Shown: one piece after another, positions 1 to 9,370 of the stretch | How positions within the stretch are numbered: the stretch's first letter is position 1 | How the letters are laid out: each line of letters starts with the position of its first letter | Assembly (NCBI GenBank): GCA_008032955.1 | Contig: CP032046.1 | Coordinates: 1,240,001-1,304,000, forward strand | Reading direction: 5' to 3' | Origin: Helicobacter pylori | Lineage (GTDB): Bacteria; Campylobacterota; Campylobacteria; Campylobacterales; Helicobacteraceae | Length of the DNA stretch: 64,000 nucleotides | Program-made: the position numbers and the translations under genes | Notes under the pieces: generated by a model | What the model was told of the DNA's origin: nothing | The model's input: only the letters and a program-made list of their open reading frames with translations | Databases searched by the model: none

Positions 1-354
1 CGTAATAGGATTGAGAGAGACGCTGTGCGTGTCTTCTAAACTGATGAATGAAGTCATAAAAGTGGGGGAATAGATCATTTTTGGATTTTCTAAAGGATAA
101 ACGCTACTCAAACGCTCTTTCAAATCGGCGTTTTCTAGTTTTAAAGCTTCTAAAATTAAGCGTTCTTTTTGAAACTCCTTAATGTTTTTGGCTTGAAAAA
201 AATACGCTTGAATGTTGTCTAATAAGCTGTTTTTAGCGTTCATCAAGGCGTTTTTAATCCGGTCGCTGATATAAGAAGAGCTACCCTTAAAATCTAAAAA
301 ATAAAAAATAAGAAAAATCCCTAAAAGCCAAAGGAATTTAAAATAAAAACGCAT
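1..354 (-). CDS. mreC: Rod shape-determining protein MreC, N-terminal part
   Basis: This is the first 118 codons of MreC; the rest lies beyond the left edge. Reading the minus strand from the ATG at 354 gives a short basic start, one hydrophobic helix (about residues 5-20) and a helical stretch rich in Lys, Glu and Leu. That is the usual MreC plan of a membrane anchor followed by a periplasmic coiled coil. MreC bridges cytoplasmic MreB filaments to the periplasmic peptidoglycan synthesis machinery. It begins three bases after the mreB stop, so the two genes are almost certainly cotranscribed. The identification rests on position behind mreB and on topology, because the conserved beta domain is not in the window. 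Confidence 0.88.
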   Translation of the reverse strand, partial: MRFYFKFLWLLGIFLIFYFLDFKGSSSYISDRIKNALMNAKNSLLDNIQAYFFQAKNIKEFQKERLILEALKLENADLKERLSSVYPLENPKMIYSPTFMTSFISLEDTHSVSLNPIT

Positions 355-357
355 GCA

Positions 358-1401
358 TTATTCACTAAAACCCACACGACTGAGTAAATCCAAATCTTGT
401 ATGGCTTCTCCTGTGCCTTTGGCTACCGCCAATAAAGGCTCATCGCCCACATACACAGGGAGTTTAACCATATCGCTTAAATACTTGTCTAAGCCCTTAA
501 TCAAAGCCCCACCGCCGGTAAGCACCACGCCATTTTGCACAATGTCTTTAGCTAAATCCGGCTTCACTTCTTCAAGCACGCTCCTTAAAGCACTAGAGAT
601 TTCCCTCACTTGATCTTTAATGGCTTCAAACACATCATCAGAGCTCAATTCAATCGTATGCAATAGCCCGCTCACTTGATCCCTCCCTGACACTTCCATC
701 GTTAGGGGCGGATCCAATTTGATCGCGCAACCGATTTCAATCTTAATCTCTTCGCCGGTGCGCTCCCCTATCAATAAATTGAATTTCTTGCGGATGTATT
801 CCACGATGCTTTGATCCAATTTATCCCCAGCCACTCTAATGCTTTTAGAGATAACTAGCCCCCCAAGGCTGATCACGCCAATTTCAGTCGTGCCGCCACC
901 AATATCCACAATCAAACTCCCTTGAGGCTCTTTGACTGGCAAGCCTGCTCCAATCGCAGCTGCCATAGGCTCTTCAATCAAAAAGACTTCTCTAGCCCCC
1001 GCGCTTAAAGCGCTCTCTTTAACCGCATTCCTTTCCACGCTTGTCAACCCATAAGGCACGCACACCATGATGCGCGGGCGAATCCATGTTTTTCGTTTGT
1101 GCGCTTTTTCAATAAAATAGCGGATCATTTTAGCGGTAATGTCATAATCGGCAATCACGCCATCTTTCATGGGGCGAATCGCTCTGATGCTGTTAGGGGT
1201 TTTGCCTAGCATTTCCTTAGCCTCGCTCCCCACTGCCAAAATATCATAAGCTTTAGAATCAAACAATCCCATGCGCACCGCCACAATAGAAGGCTCATTG
1301 ATAATAATGCCTTGCCCTTTGACTAACACGATCGTGTTAGCCGTGCCTAAATCTATGGCAATATCATGCGAAAACAAACCGATTAATTTGCTAAAAATCA
1401 T
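358..1401 (-). CDS. mreB: Rod shape-determining actin homologue MreB
   Basis: MreB is a bacterial actin that forms membrane-associated filaments and guides lateral wall synthesis. The 347-residue product has the actin/Hsp70 nucleotide-binding motifs in order: phosphate 1 DLGTANT near residues 17-23, phosphate 2 DIGGGTTEIGV in the middle, and the adenosine motif LTGGGALIKG near the C-terminus. Length is normal for the family. The N-terminus starts with a hydrophobic patch that probably helps membrane binding. It lies between clpX (43 bp upstream) and mreC (3 bp downstream), the last part of a long minus-strand run that begins at fliW2. No frameshift or unusual composition is visible. Confidence 0.97.
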   Translation of the reverse strand: MIFSKLIGLFSHDIAIDLGTANTIVLVKGQGIIINEPSIVAVRMGLFDSKAYDILAVGSEAKEMLGKTPNSIRAIRPMKDGVIADYDITAKMIRYFIEKAHKRKTWIRPRIMVCVPYGLTSVERNAVKESALSAGAREVFLIEEPMAAAIGAGLPVKEPQGSLIVDIGGGTTEIGVISLGGLVISKSIRVAGDKLDQSIVEYIRKKFNLLIGERTGEEIKIEIGCAIKLDPPLTMEVSGRDQVSGLLHTIELSSDDVFEAIKDQVREISSALRSVLEEVKPDLAKDIVQNGVVLTGGGALIKGLDKYLSDMVKLPVYVGDEPLLAVAKGTGEAIQDLDLLSRVGFSE

Positions 1402-1443
1402 GCCCTTTCTAATCCTTTATCGTTAAATTTATAAGCGTGTTCC

Positions 1444-2790
1444 TTAAGGAAGAATTTTAGAATGCGTTTTAGCAATGATCAAAGGTTCAGCCTGTTTTAA
1501 AACACAATCTTTAGTGATACGCACTTCCGATCCCTTAAGCTTGGGTAAATCAAACATAATATCCAAACAAAAATCTTCAATGATCGCCCTTAAGCCCCTA
1601 GCCCCTGTTTTTCGCTCTAAAGCGAGTTTAGCGATTTCTTTAATCGCTTCTTCTTCAAAAATCAAATCCACCTCATCCATTTTGAAAAGTTGCTGGTATT
1701 GCTTGATGAGGGCGTTTTTAGGTTTTTGTAAAATATCCACCATCGCTTCTAAACTGATGCTATCTAGCGTGCTTAAAACCGGCAAACGGCCAATCAGCTC
1801 AGGGATAAGCCCATAAGTTACTAAGTCATGGGTTTGGACTAAATGCAAGATCGCTTCTTGCTCTTTTTTGCTCATCTTTTCTTGAGTGAAACCCAACACA
1901 TTTTGCGTGGTGCGTTTTTTAATGATTTCAGCTAACCCATCAAACGCTCCGGCGCAAATGAATAAAATATCGCTCGTGTCAATTTGAATGAAATTGCCCT
2001 CAGGGTGCTTTCTGCCGCCTTTGGGGGGGATATTCACTAAAGAGCCTTCAACGATTTTCAATAGCGCTTGCTGAACGCCCTCGCCAGAAACATCTCTAGT
2101 GATAGAGCGGTTTTCTGACAAACGGCTGATTTTATCAATCTCATCAATAAACACAATGCCTTTTTGGGCTTTTTGGACATTCCAATCGCTCGCTTGCAAC
2201 AATCTTGTAAGGATATTTTCCACATCTTCGCCCACATAACCCGCTTCAGTCAGGCTAGTCGCATCGCTAATGGCGATAGGAATATCTAAATGCTTGGCCA
2301 GAGTTTGCGCCATTAAAGTCTTGCCTGATCCTGTAGGGCCGATTAGTAAAATATTAGACTTGCTCAACTCCACTTCTTCTAAATGCTCTAACTCTAAATC
2401 GCTGTCTTGGTTGTCTTGTTTTTTGAGTTTTTCTTTAAAAGATAAGCGTTTGTAATGGTTATACACGGCTACGGAAAAAACCTTTTTGGCCTGCTCTTGC
2501 CCTATCACATAGTTATCTAAAACCGCCTTAAGCTCTTTAGGGGCTGGAATGTGAGAGAGCAAAAACTCTTCTTCTTGAACGCTTGATTCCATTCTCCTCA
2601 ACCGCTCTCTTTTGAGCGCTAATAAAGAATCCACTCTGTCGTATTTGTGCAATCCCTCATGCATCACATCTATACAATATTCGCACACGCACACATCTTT
2701 ATTGAGATTGCTCGCAAAAATAATGCGGCGTTTTTTGGGATCTCTTGATTCTGGTTTTTTGCAAAAACTGCAATAAAGCGTTTCGTTCAT
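1444..2790 (-). CDS. clpX: ATP-dependent Clp protease ATP-binding subunit ClpX
   Basis: ClpX is the AAA+ unfoldase that recognises, unfolds and feeds substrates into the ClpP peptidase. The 448-residue protein has the N-terminal zinc-binding domain (Cys7, Cys10, Cys36, Cys39), then Walker A GPTGSGKT at residues 151-158, Walker B with FIDEIDK, a pore-loop GYVGED, and sensor and arginine-finger regions. The ClpP-contacting loop reads LGF (in QNVLGFTQ) instead of the more common IGF, a conservative change. Compared with the usual length of about 420 residues, there is a charged insertion around residues 118-143. The gene starts one base after the lpxA stop, so translation is probably coupled. 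Confidence 0.97.
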   Translation of the reverse strand: MNETLYCSFCKKPESRDPKKRRIIFASNLNKDVCVCEYCIDVMHEGLHKYDRVDSLLALKRERLRRMESSVQEEEFLLSHIPAPKELKAVLDNYVIGQEQAKKVFSVAVYNHYKRLSFKEKLKKQDNQDSDLELEHLEEVELSKSNILLIGPTGSGKTLMAQTLAKHLDIPIAISDATSLTEAGYVGEDVENILTRLLQASDWNVQKAQKGIVFIDEIDKISRLSENRSITRDVSGEGVQQALLKIVEGSLVNIPPKGGRKHPEGNFIQIDTSDILFICAGAFDGLAEIIKKRTTQNVLGFTQEKMSKKEQEAILHLVQTHDLVTYGLIPELIGRLPVLSTLDSISLEAMVDILQKPKNALIKQYQQLFKMDEVDLIFEEEAIKEIAKLALERKTGARGLRAIIEDFCLDIMFDLPKLKGSEVRITKDCVLKQAEPLIIAKTHSKILP

Positions 2791-2791
2791 G

Positions 2792-3604
2792 TTATTCCTC
2801 TTGTTTTTCTTCGCTAGAATATTCGCTTGACTTATACGCCACGCCCCTAGAACTCTCTAAAATAAAAGAGCAAATCTCTTTCACAAAAGGGTTATTGGCA
2901 TGCTCTTCTAACTCTAATTTAGCGCTCTCTCGCAAGGAGGGGACGGGGCTAAACAACCTCTTATAAAGCGCATGGATAAAATCAATATCCTTACTCTCTA
3001 GTAATTGGCGCATCCTGTGGCGGTTTAACCCCCTAATAAAAGCGCGATTGCCCTCTACGGTGCAATAAGGCGGCACATCTTTGCCTAAAGCGCTCTTACC
3101 GGCTATCATGCACCCTTTAGCGATACGCACAAACTGATGGATGGCTGTAAGACCGCCAATATTGACATAATCGCCTATTTCAATATGCCCTGCTAAAGTT
3201 ACGCCATTAGCTAAAATGCAATGACTGCCAATCGCGCAATCATGAGCGACATGCACATAAGCCATGAGCAGGTTTTTATCCCCAATAATGGTTTTTTTAA
3301 TCCCCCCTTCAGTGCCGGGATTTATCATGCAAAATTCCCGAATAAGGTTGTCTTCTCCAATAATCAGTTCGCTGTATTCGCCCTTATATTTTAAATCTTG
3401 AGGCTGTGTGCCTAGCACGGCAAAAGGAAAAATTTCGGTGTTTTTTCCAATGAAGGTATGCCCTTGTAAGGTTACATTGTTATGGAGTTTCACGCCATCA
3501 TTGAGTTTGATATGATCCCCAATAACGCAAAATTCCCCAATCTCTACGCCCTTGCCAATCTCTGCTTTAGGAGAGATAATGGCTGTTTTTGCAATTTTAC
3601 TCAT
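2792..3604 (-). CDS. lpxA: Acyl-ACP--UDP-N-acetylglucosamine O-acyltransferase LpxA
   Basis: LpxA performs the first step of lipid A synthesis, moving a 3-hydroxyacyl chain from acyl carrier protein to UDP-GlcNAc in the cytoplasm. The 270-residue protein is built from isoleucine-patch hexapeptide repeats (for example [30 protein letters not shown]) that fold as a left-handed beta helix, followed by a helical C-terminal part. The AYVHVAHDC segment contains the catalytic histidine. It sits directly downstream of fabZ, which acts on the same beta-hydroxyacyl-ACP pool; the fabZ-lpxA pairing is widespread and is strong support for the call. Confidence 0.96.
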   Translation of the reverse strand: MSKIAKTAIISPKAEIGKGVEIGEFCVIGDHIKLNDGVKLHNNVTLQGHTFIGKNTEIFPFAVLGTQPQDLKYKGEYSELIIGEDNLIREFCMINPGTEGGIKKTIIGDKNLLMAYVHVAHDCAIGSHCILANGVTLAGHIEIGDYVNIGGLTAIHQFVRIAKGCMIAGKSALGKDVPPYCTVEGNRAFIRGLNRHRMRQLLESKDIDFIHALYKRLFSPVPSLRESAKLELEEHANNPFVKEICSFILESSRGVAYKSSEYSSEEKQEE

Positions 3605-3606
3605 TT

Positions 3607-4086
3607 TTAATCTCTCTCTACGATCATGGCTTTTAATTCGGCTTCAGCGACCACTTTGCCATCCACTTGAGCCGTGCCGCCCACTTGCCAGATCATGCCT
3701 TTATGCTTTAAGACTTCTAAATGGTATTCCAATCTGTCGCCTGGGGTTACAGGAATGCGGAATTTAACCTTGTCAATCGTCATGAAATACACGATTTTTG
3801 TTTTGGCTATTTCAGGGGCAAACCCCCACAAGCTAGTGAAGGCTAAAAACCCTCCGCTTTGCGCCATGCCTTCTACGATCAAAACGCCCGGGAAAATGGG
3901 CTTATTAGGGAAATGCCCGTTAAACACATCTTCATTAAAAGTGATATTCTTATAAGCGACAATTTTTTTATTGGCTTGTAACTCTGTAATTCTATCCACT
4001 AAGAGCATGGGATAGCGGTGAGGTAGAATTTGTAAGATATGCTCTATAAAAAATTGAGATTGTAAGTTTTGATGATTTTGTTCCAT
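3607..4086 (-). CDS. fabZ: 3-hydroxyacyl-[acyl-carrier-protein] dehydratase FabZ
   Basis: FabZ dehydrates beta-hydroxyacyl-ACP in the elongation cycle of fatty acid synthesis. The hot-dog fold protein shows the LPHRYPMLLVDRI segment and the motif FNGHFPNKPIFPGVLIVEGM, which carries the catalytic His and Glu. I start it at the ATG at 4086 (159 residues), because AAGGAG lies nine bases upstream. An in-frame ATG nine codons earlier has no comparable ribosome site. Two bases separate its stop from lpxA. The gene belongs to the minus-strand run that starts near 4.76 kb. Confidence 0.96.
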   Translation of the reverse strand: MEQNHQNLQSQFFIEHILQILPHRYPMLLVDRITELQANKKIVAYKNITFNEDVFNGHFPNKPIFPGVLIVEGMAQSGGFLAFTSLWGFAPEIAKTKIVYFMTIDKVKFRIPVTPGDRLEYHLEVLKHKGMIWQVGGTAQVDGKVVAEAELKAMIVERD

Positions 4087-4267
4087 AAAAATAAACTCCT
4101 TGTTTTGGATCAATTAAAGCGCTATTTTTAGCGTTGGTTATTCTAAAAAATAACCGCTATTATACCATAAGAAAACCGCTCGCTTGTATTTGCAAAAACA
4201 CCGATGCATTGCGCCATAAGCTTAAAGAAACGCTTTATTCAGACACCACGCATGCACCGCTTGCACA

Positions 4268-4657
4268 TCATTCATGCGTGTGGCTTAGAATATTCTCTCT
4301 TAAATGATAGTGTGGGTATTTGTTAGAATCCAAAACCACTTGCCCCATGAGTTGCTTGTCCAAATTGAAAATTAAAGGGGCTAAATAATTCACGGTGGAA
4401 AGCTCAATGGGGGTTTGAACCACCATGATATTAGCGACTAGAACGCTCTTGGCTCCCTCTAATTCTAAAAGGATTTTTAAGGGGGTAGGCACTTCAAATT
4501 CGTATTTTCTTAAAGCAAAGGGATTGACCAGCGTGAAAGACACCACGGAATTCTCTTCTGTGCTATTCAAACGCAAAAAGATTTCATCAACCTTTTGCAA
4601 GCGCATTTTGTGAATGGTTTCAAACCCTAATATAGGCACTTTCACATCAAAAATCAT
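4268..4657 (-). CDS. fliW2: Flagellar assembly factor FliW (second paralogue)
   Basis: The product has the FliW fold: an N-terminal VPILGFE-type segment, then alternating beta strands with VNPF and [11 protein letters not shown], ending near residue 129. FliW binds flagellin and, in many bacteria, also antagonises CsrA. H. pylori is known to carry two FliW paralogues, and this one sits next to fabZ as I remember for FliW2. The start is chosen at 4657 to match the family N-terminus; in-frame ATGs at 4669 and 4735 would add residues with no family resemblance. A csrA gene occurs in the same window at 55.9 kb but is not adjacent. Confidence 0.85.
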   Translation of the reverse strand: MIFDVKVPILGFETIHKMRLQKVDEIFLRLNSTEENSVVSFTLVNPFALRKYEFEVPTPLKILLELEGAKSVLVANIMVVQTPIELSTVNYLAPLIFNLDKQLMGQVVLDSNKYPHYHLRENILSHTHE

Positions 4658-4757
4658 AGGCGATTGCATTCCCTTTAAAAAAGCACAAAATCTTCTCCTT
4701 AAAGAATAAAAGACCGCCTTAAAACCAGCGCTCAATGATTTCTAAACTAAACTCTGT

Positions 4758-4766
4758 ATTATATCA
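4758..4766 (-). promoter_or_regulatory. Extended -10 promoter for fliW2-fabZ-lpxA-clpX-mreBC
   Basis: The minus strand reads TGATATAAT, a perfect extended -10 box of the H. pylori housekeeping sigma type, about 95 bases upstream of the fliW2 start. It is the first strong promoter upstream of the minus-strand run and is divergent from the plus-strand box at 4804. Confidence 0.6.
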
Positions 4767-4803
4767 AACAATTTTGGTAAAATCAATTTTTGCTAGTTTT
4801 GGA

Positions 4804-4809
4804 TATAAT
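4804..4809 (+). promoter_or_regulatory. -10 box for the small ORF-bamD-lon-tyrA run
   Basis: A perfect TATAAT lies about 65 bases upstream of the small ORF at 4875, with AT-rich sequence before it. It is divergent from the fliW2 promoter. No clear -35 hexamer is visible, which is normal for this species. Confidence 0.55.
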
Positions 4810-4874
4810 CCCAATAACTTAACCATGATGGAAGTTTAACTGAATCATTATAAAATACAACAAGGAGTTGAGGA

Positions 4875-5021
4875 ATGAGCAAAATAAAACCACAAATCAA
4901 GAAAAATAATCCTAGTAAATCTCATTTTAGCGATGGGTGGCATCTTTTTGGTGCGGTGTGTATGATTGGAGAAATGGTCTTTAAAATATACAACGGAATT
5001 AAGAAAGCGAAGAAAAAATAA
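4875..5021 (+). CDS. Small hypothetical protein, 48 residues
   Basis: An ATG preceded by AAGGAG and a second AGGA opens a 48-codon frame ending in TAA at 5021. The peptide is very basic, with Lys clusters at both ends (it ends in KKAKKK) around a short hydrophobic middle (HLFGAVCMIGEMVF). This resembles a small membrane-associated or RNA-binding peptide. It lies between a strong -10 box and bamD, with the bamD start 57 bases after its stop, so it should be transcribed with bamD-lon-tyrA. I do not recognise a family. Support is the ribosome site, promoter position and intact frame only. Confidence 0.5.
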   Translation: MSKIKPQIKKNNPSKSHFSDGWHLFGAVCMIGEMVFKIYNGIKKAKKK

Positions 5022-5077
5022 ATTTGAGCGTAATGAAAGTTATTTCTAAAAAATTTAATCTTTATAAGACAGGTGGC

Positions 5078-5740
5078 ATGCGTTTAAAACATTTTAAAAC
5101 TTTCCTTTTTATCGCAATGGCGATTATTGTGATAGGTACCGGTTGCGCGAACAAAAAGAAAAAAAAAGATGAATACAACAAACCGGCGATCTTTTGGTAT
5201 CAAGGGATTTTGAGAGAAATCCTTTTTGCTAATTTAGAAACAGCGGACAATTACTATTCTTCTTTACAAAGCGAACACATCAATTCCCCCCTTGTCCCAG
5301 AAGCGATGCTAGCTTTAGGGCAAGCGCACATGAAAAAGAAAGAGTATGTTTTAGCGTCTTTTTACTTTGATGAATACATCAAGCGCTTTGGGACGAAAGA
5401 CAATGTGGATTATTTGACCTTTTTAAAATTGCAATCGCATTATTACGCTTTCAAAAACCATTCTAAAGACCAGGAATTTATCTCTAATTCTATTGTGAGT
5501 TTAGGCGAATTTATAGAAAAATACCCTAACAGCCGTTACCGCCCCTATGTAGAATACATGCAAATCAAATTCATTTTAGGGCAAAACGAACTCAATCGCG
5601 CGATTGCGAATGTCTATAAAAAACGCCACAAGCCTGAGGGCGTGAAACGCTATTTAGAAAGGATAGATGAGACTTTAGAAAAAGAGACTAAACCCAAACC
5701 ATCGCACATGCCTTGGTATGTGTTAATTTTTGATTGGTAG
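5078..5740 (+). CDS. bamD: Outer membrane assembly lipoprotein BamD (ComL)
   Basis: BamD is an essential lipoprotein of the BAM complex that inserts beta-barrel proteins into the outer membrane; in Helicobacter it is often annotated as competence lipoprotein ComL. From the ATG at 5078 (ribosome site AGGTGG) there is a lipoprotein signal peptide ending in the lipobox GTGC (Cys near residue 24), then a Lys-rich linker and TPR-like helical repeats, for example ALGQAHMKKKEYVLASFYF and the PNSRYRPYVEY segment typical of BamD. Total length is 220 residues. An in-frame ATG at 5024 would add 18 residues in front of an already good signal peptide, so I reject it. lon follows 41 bases downstream. Confidence 0.92.
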   Translation: MRLKHFKTFLFIAMAIIVIGTGCANKKKKKDEYNKPAIFWYQGILREILFANLETADNYYSSLQSEHINSPLVPEAMLALGQAHMKKKEYVLASFYFDEYIKRFGTKDNVDYLTFLKLQSHYYAFKNHSKDQEFISNSIVSLGEFIEKYPNSRYRPYVEYMQIKFILGQNELNRAIANVYKKRHKPEGVKRYLERIDETLEKETKPKPSHMPWYVLIFDW

Positions 5741-5781
5741 GATATTTCAAAACCATACACATTATAACAGAGAGATGAAAA

Positions 5782-8259
5782 ATGACTGAAGATTTTCCTA
5801 AAATTCTGCCTTTATTGGTAGAAGAAGACACTTTTTTATACCCCTTTATGATAGCCCCTATTTTTTTGCAAAATAACGCCAGCATTAAGGCGGTAGCTTA
5901 CGCTAAAAACAACAAATCGTTAGTCTTTATTGCATGCCAAAAAGACAAATTGAATGACAATGAAGCCCCTTATTATGATGTGGGGGTGATTGGATCTATT
6001 ATGCGTGAAGCCAACATGCCTAATGGGCGCGTGAAATTGCTCTTTAATGGCATCGCTAAGGGGCGTATTTTAGAGCCTGCTAAAGAAAACGAGCAAGGCT
6101 TTTTAGAAGCTCAAATAAGCCCCATTGAATATTTAGAATACGATAAAGAAAACATTCAAGCGATCGTGGAAGTGTTAAAAGAAAAGGTGATCACTCTAGC
6201 CAATGTCAGCTCACTCTTTCCTCCGGATTTGATCAAGGCTTTAGAAGACAATGACGATCCTAACCGCATCGCTGATTTAATCGCAGCGGCCTTGCATTTA
6301 AAAAAAGATCAAGCGTATTCTCTTTTTGCCAACAACAACACCGAACAGCGCTTGTTGGATTTGATTGATATTGTGATAGAAGAGACTAAAACCCAAAAGC
6401 TCCAAAAAGAAATCAAATCCAAAGTCCATCAAAAAATGGAGCAAACCAATAAGGAATATTTCTTAAAAGAGCAGCTCAAACAAATCCAAAAAGAGCTTGG
6501 CACAGACAAACAGCGAGATGAAGATTTAAACCAATATTACCAAAAACTAGAAAGCATCAAGCCTTTTTTAAAAGAAGAAGCGTTTAAGGAAATCAAAAAG
6601 CAAATTGACCGATTAAGCCGAACCCATGCGGACAGCTCGGATAGCGCGACTTTACAAAATTACATTGAAACCATGTTAGATGTGCCTTTTGGGCAATATG
6701 AAAAAAAAGCGCTTGACATTAAGCATGTCAAAGAGCAACTAGATAACGATCATTATTCCTTAAAAAGGCCTAAAGAGCGTATTGTAGAATACTTTGCCAC
6801 CATGCAGCTTTTAGAAATGCGCCACAAGAAAAAACCAGAAAAAAAAGACAAAGCTAAAGGCACGATTTTATGCTTTTATGGACCTCCTGGCGTGGGTAAA
6901 ACGAGTTTGGCTAATTCCATCGCTAAAGCGATAGAGCGTCCTTTAGTTCGGATCGCTTTAGGGGGCTTAGAAGATGTGAATGAATTAAGAGGGCACAGAC
7001 GCACTTATATAGGCTCAATGCCCGGGCGCATTGTCCAAGGGCTTATTGAAGCCAAAAAGATGAATCCGGTCATGGTTTTAGATGAAATTGATAAGGTGGA
7101 TAGAAGCGTTAGGGGCGATCCAGCGAGCGCTTTATTAGAGATCTTAGACCCTGAGCAAAATACCGCTTTTAGGGATCATTATGCGAATTTTAGCATTGAT
7201 TTATCGCAAGTGATTTTTATCGCTACCGCTAACAATATTGACAGAATCCCGGCCCCTTTAAAAGACAGAATGGAATTTATCAGTGTGTCCAGCTACACGC
7301 CTAATGAAAAAGAAGAAATCGCTAAAAACTATCTCATCCCCCAAGAATTAGAAAAGCACGCCTTAAAGCCTAGCGAAGTGGATATTAGCCATGAGTGTTT
7401 GAAACTCATTATTGAAAAATACACCAGAGAAGCGGGCGTTAGGGATTTACGAAGACAGATCGCAACGATTATGCGTAAAGTAGCTTTAAAATACCTAGAA
7501 GATAACCCGCACAAAAAAGGGCGGACCAAAAAAGGCGAAGATCAAAAAAGCGAAAATCAAAAAAGCGAGAGTAAAGATTTCTGCGTCTCTATCACGCCTA
7601 ATAACCTTAAAGAGTATTTAGAACGCATGGTGTTTGAAATTGACCCCATAGATGAAGAAAATAAAATCGGTATTGTCAATGGTTTGGCATGGACTCCAGT
7701 AGGCGGTGATGTGCTTAAAATTGAAGCGGTTAAGATCAGGGGTAAGGGGGAATTAAAACTCACTGGGAGTTTAGGCGATGTGATGAAAGAATCCGCTATT
7801 ATTGCCTTTTCTGTTGTCAAAGTCTTATTGGATAACGAAACCTTAAAGGCGCCTAAAATCCCTAGCGAAACCGATGCAGAGGGTAAGAAAAAGAAAAAAG
7901 TGCTGAAAGTTTATAACGCTTATGATTTGCATTTGCATGTCCCTGAGGGGGCTACGCCTAAAGACGGACCGAGCGCTGGGATCGCTATGGCGAGCGTGAT
8001 GGCGAGCATTTTGTGCGACCGAGCTATAAGAAGCGAAGTGGCGATGACGGGCGAATTGACTTTGAGCGGGGAAGTTTTACCCATAGGAGGGTTGAAAGAA
8101 AAATTGATCGCCGCTTTTAAAGCCGGCATTAAAACCGCTCTCATTCCCGTTAAAAATTATGAAAGGGATTTAGACGAGATCCCTGCTGAAGTGCGAGAGA
8201 ATTTAAACATCGTTGCGGTGAAAAACATCGCTGAAGTGCTAGAAAAAACCTTACTTTAG
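5782..8259 (+). CDS. lon: ATP-dependent protease Lon
   Basis: Lon is a homo-oligomeric cytoplasmic AAA+ serine protease that removes damaged and regulatory proteins. The 825-residue chain has the N-terminal substrate-binding domain, a coiled coil (about 200-270), the AAA+ module with Walker A GPPGVGKT at 367-374 and VMVLDEIDK as Walker B, and a C-terminal protease domain. The catalytic Ser is in DGPSAGIA (residue 731), with the Lys partner in GGLKEKLIAAF about 43 residues later. A Lys/Glu-rich low-complexity insertion (about residues 577-595, GRTKKGEDQKSENQKSESK) lies before the protease domain and is not seen in most Lon proteins. tyrA starts 8 bases after the stop. Confidence 0.97.
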   Translation: MTEDFPKILPLLVEEDTFLYPFMIAPIFLQNNASIKAVAYAKNNKSLVFIACQKDKLNDNEAPYYDVGVIGSIMREANMPNGRVKLLFNGIAKGRILEPAKENEQGFLEAQISPIEYLEYDKENIQAIVEVLKEKVITLANVSSLFPPDLIKALEDNDDPNRIADLIAAALHLKKDQAYSLFANNNTEQRLLDLIDIVIEETKTQKLQKEIKSKVHQKMEQTNKEYFLKEQLKQIQKELGTDKQRDEDLNQYYQKLESIKPFLKEEAFKEIKKQIDRLSRTHADSSDSATLQNYIETMLDVPFGQYEKKALDIKHVKEQLDNDHYSLKRPKERIVEYFATMQLLEMRHKKKPEKKDKAKGTILCFYGPPGVGKTSLANSIAKAIERPLVRIALGGLEDVNELRGHRRTYIGSMPGRIVQGLIEAKKMNPVMVLDEIDKVDRSVRGDPASALLEILDPEQNTAFRDHYANFSIDLSQVIFIATANNIDRIPAPLKDRMEFISVSSYTPNEKEEIAKNYLIPQELEKHALKPSEVDISHECLKLIIEKYTREAGVRDLRRQIATIMRKVALKYLEDNPHKKGRTKKGEDQKSENQKSESKDFCVSITPNNLKEYLERMVFEIDPIDEENKIGIVNGLAWTPVGGDVLKIEAVKIRGKGELKLTGSLGDVMKESAIIAFSVVKVLLDNETLKAPKIPSETDAEGKKKKKVLKVYNAYDLHLHVPEGATPKDGPSAGIAMASVMASILCDRAIRSEVAMTGELTLSGEVLPIGGLKEKLIAAFKAGIKTALIPVKNYERDLDEIPAEVRENLNIVAVKNIAEVLEKTLL

Positions 8260-8267
8260 AACTTGGC

Positions 8268-9095
8268 ATGAAAGCAGGCATTATTGGTTTAGGGCTTATG
8301 GGGGGGAGTTTAGGGCTAGCCTTGCAAGAATGGGGGCGTTTTAAAAGCGTTATAGGCTATGATCATAACGCTTTGCATGCTAAATTGGCTTTGACTTTGG
8401 GGCTTGTAGATGAGTGCGTGGGATTTGAAAAGATTTTAGAATGCGATGTGATTTTTTTGGCCATTCCGGTTGAGGGCATCATTGCATGTTTGAAAAAAAT
8501 GACTCCCGTTAAAAAAAGCGCAACGATTATTGATTTAGGGGGCGCTAAAGCGCAAATCATTCACAATATCCCTAAAAGCATTCGTAAGAATTTCATCGCC
8601 GCGCACCCCATGTGCGGGACAGAGTTTTATGGCCCTAAAGCAAGCGTTAAGGGGCTGTATGAAAACGCTCTTGTGATATTGTGCGATTTAGAAGATTCAG
8701 GAACTGAGCAAGTAGAGATCGCTAAAGAAATCTTTTTAGGCATTAAAGCGCGCTTGATCAAAATGAAATCCAATGAGCATGACACCCATGTGGCTTATAT
8801 CAGCCATTTACCCCATGTTTTGAGCTACGCTCTAGCTAATAGCGTTTTAAAGCAAAATGACCCAGAGATGATTCTATCCTTAGCGGGTGGGGGTTTTAGG
8901 GATATGAGCCGTTTGTCTAAAAGCTCGCCTTTAATGTGGAAAGATATTTTCAAACAAAACCGAGACAATGTCTTAGAAGCGATTAAAAAATGCGAAAAAG
9001 AAATCGCGCAAGCTAAGGCTTGGATAGAAAATAACGATTATGAAAGCCTTGCAGAATGGATGGCGCAAGCGAACAAACTCCAGGAGTTCATGTAA
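8268..9095 (+). CDS. tyrA: Prephenate dehydrogenase TyrA
   Basis: TyrA oxidatively decarboxylates prephenate to 4-hydroxyphenylpyruvate for tyrosine synthesis. The 275-residue protein opens with the NAD-binding Rossmann motif GLGLMGGSLG (residues 7-16) and has the family's AAHPMCGTE segment and the helical C-terminal domain with HDTHVAYISHLPH. There is no fused chorismate mutase or ACT domain. The GGS codons contain a run of seven G that is intact here. It is the last gene of the bamD-lon-tyrA run, closely spaced behind lon. Confidence 0.94.
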   Translation: MKAGIIGLGLMGGSLGLALQEWGRFKSVIGYDHNALHAKLALTLGLVDECVGFEKILECDVIFLAIPVEGIIACLKKMTPVKKSATIIDLGGAKAQIIHNIPKSIRKNFIAAHPMCGTEFYGPKASVKGLYENALVILCDLEDSGTEQVEIAKEIFLGIKARLIKMKSNEHDTHVAYISHLPHVLSYALANSVLKQNDPEMILSLAGGGFRDMSRLSKSSPLMWKDIFKQNRDNVLEAIKKCEKEIAQAKAWIENNDYESLAEWMAQANKLQEFM

Positions 9096-9370
9096 AGTAA
9101 AATGATGCAGAATGATTTAAAATTCGCGTATCGTTGTTTTTAGAGTTGCTAGAAGCAAAATGGGGTGTTTTTGGATTGTCTTTATAGGCTGTTTCATGTG
9201 GATTGCATGGATTGATCTAATAAACCAGCAAACAACTATAAGAGATTATCTTAAATTCAGATCTTATGAAACGCTTCCAACAAAAACAAATTTTAGCCGT
9301 TTAGGGATTTGATTTCTTAAACCTTTTTATCAAAAATACCGGCGTTTTTATAGGCATTTTAAGGGCGGTT
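9096..9370. other. Intergenic gap between convergent tyrA and the nuclease gene
   Basis: I see no convincing gene here. The longest ATG frames are under 20 codons and lack ribosome sites. No strong hairpin followed by a T-run is visible. Both flanking genes point into this gap. Confidence 0.5.
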
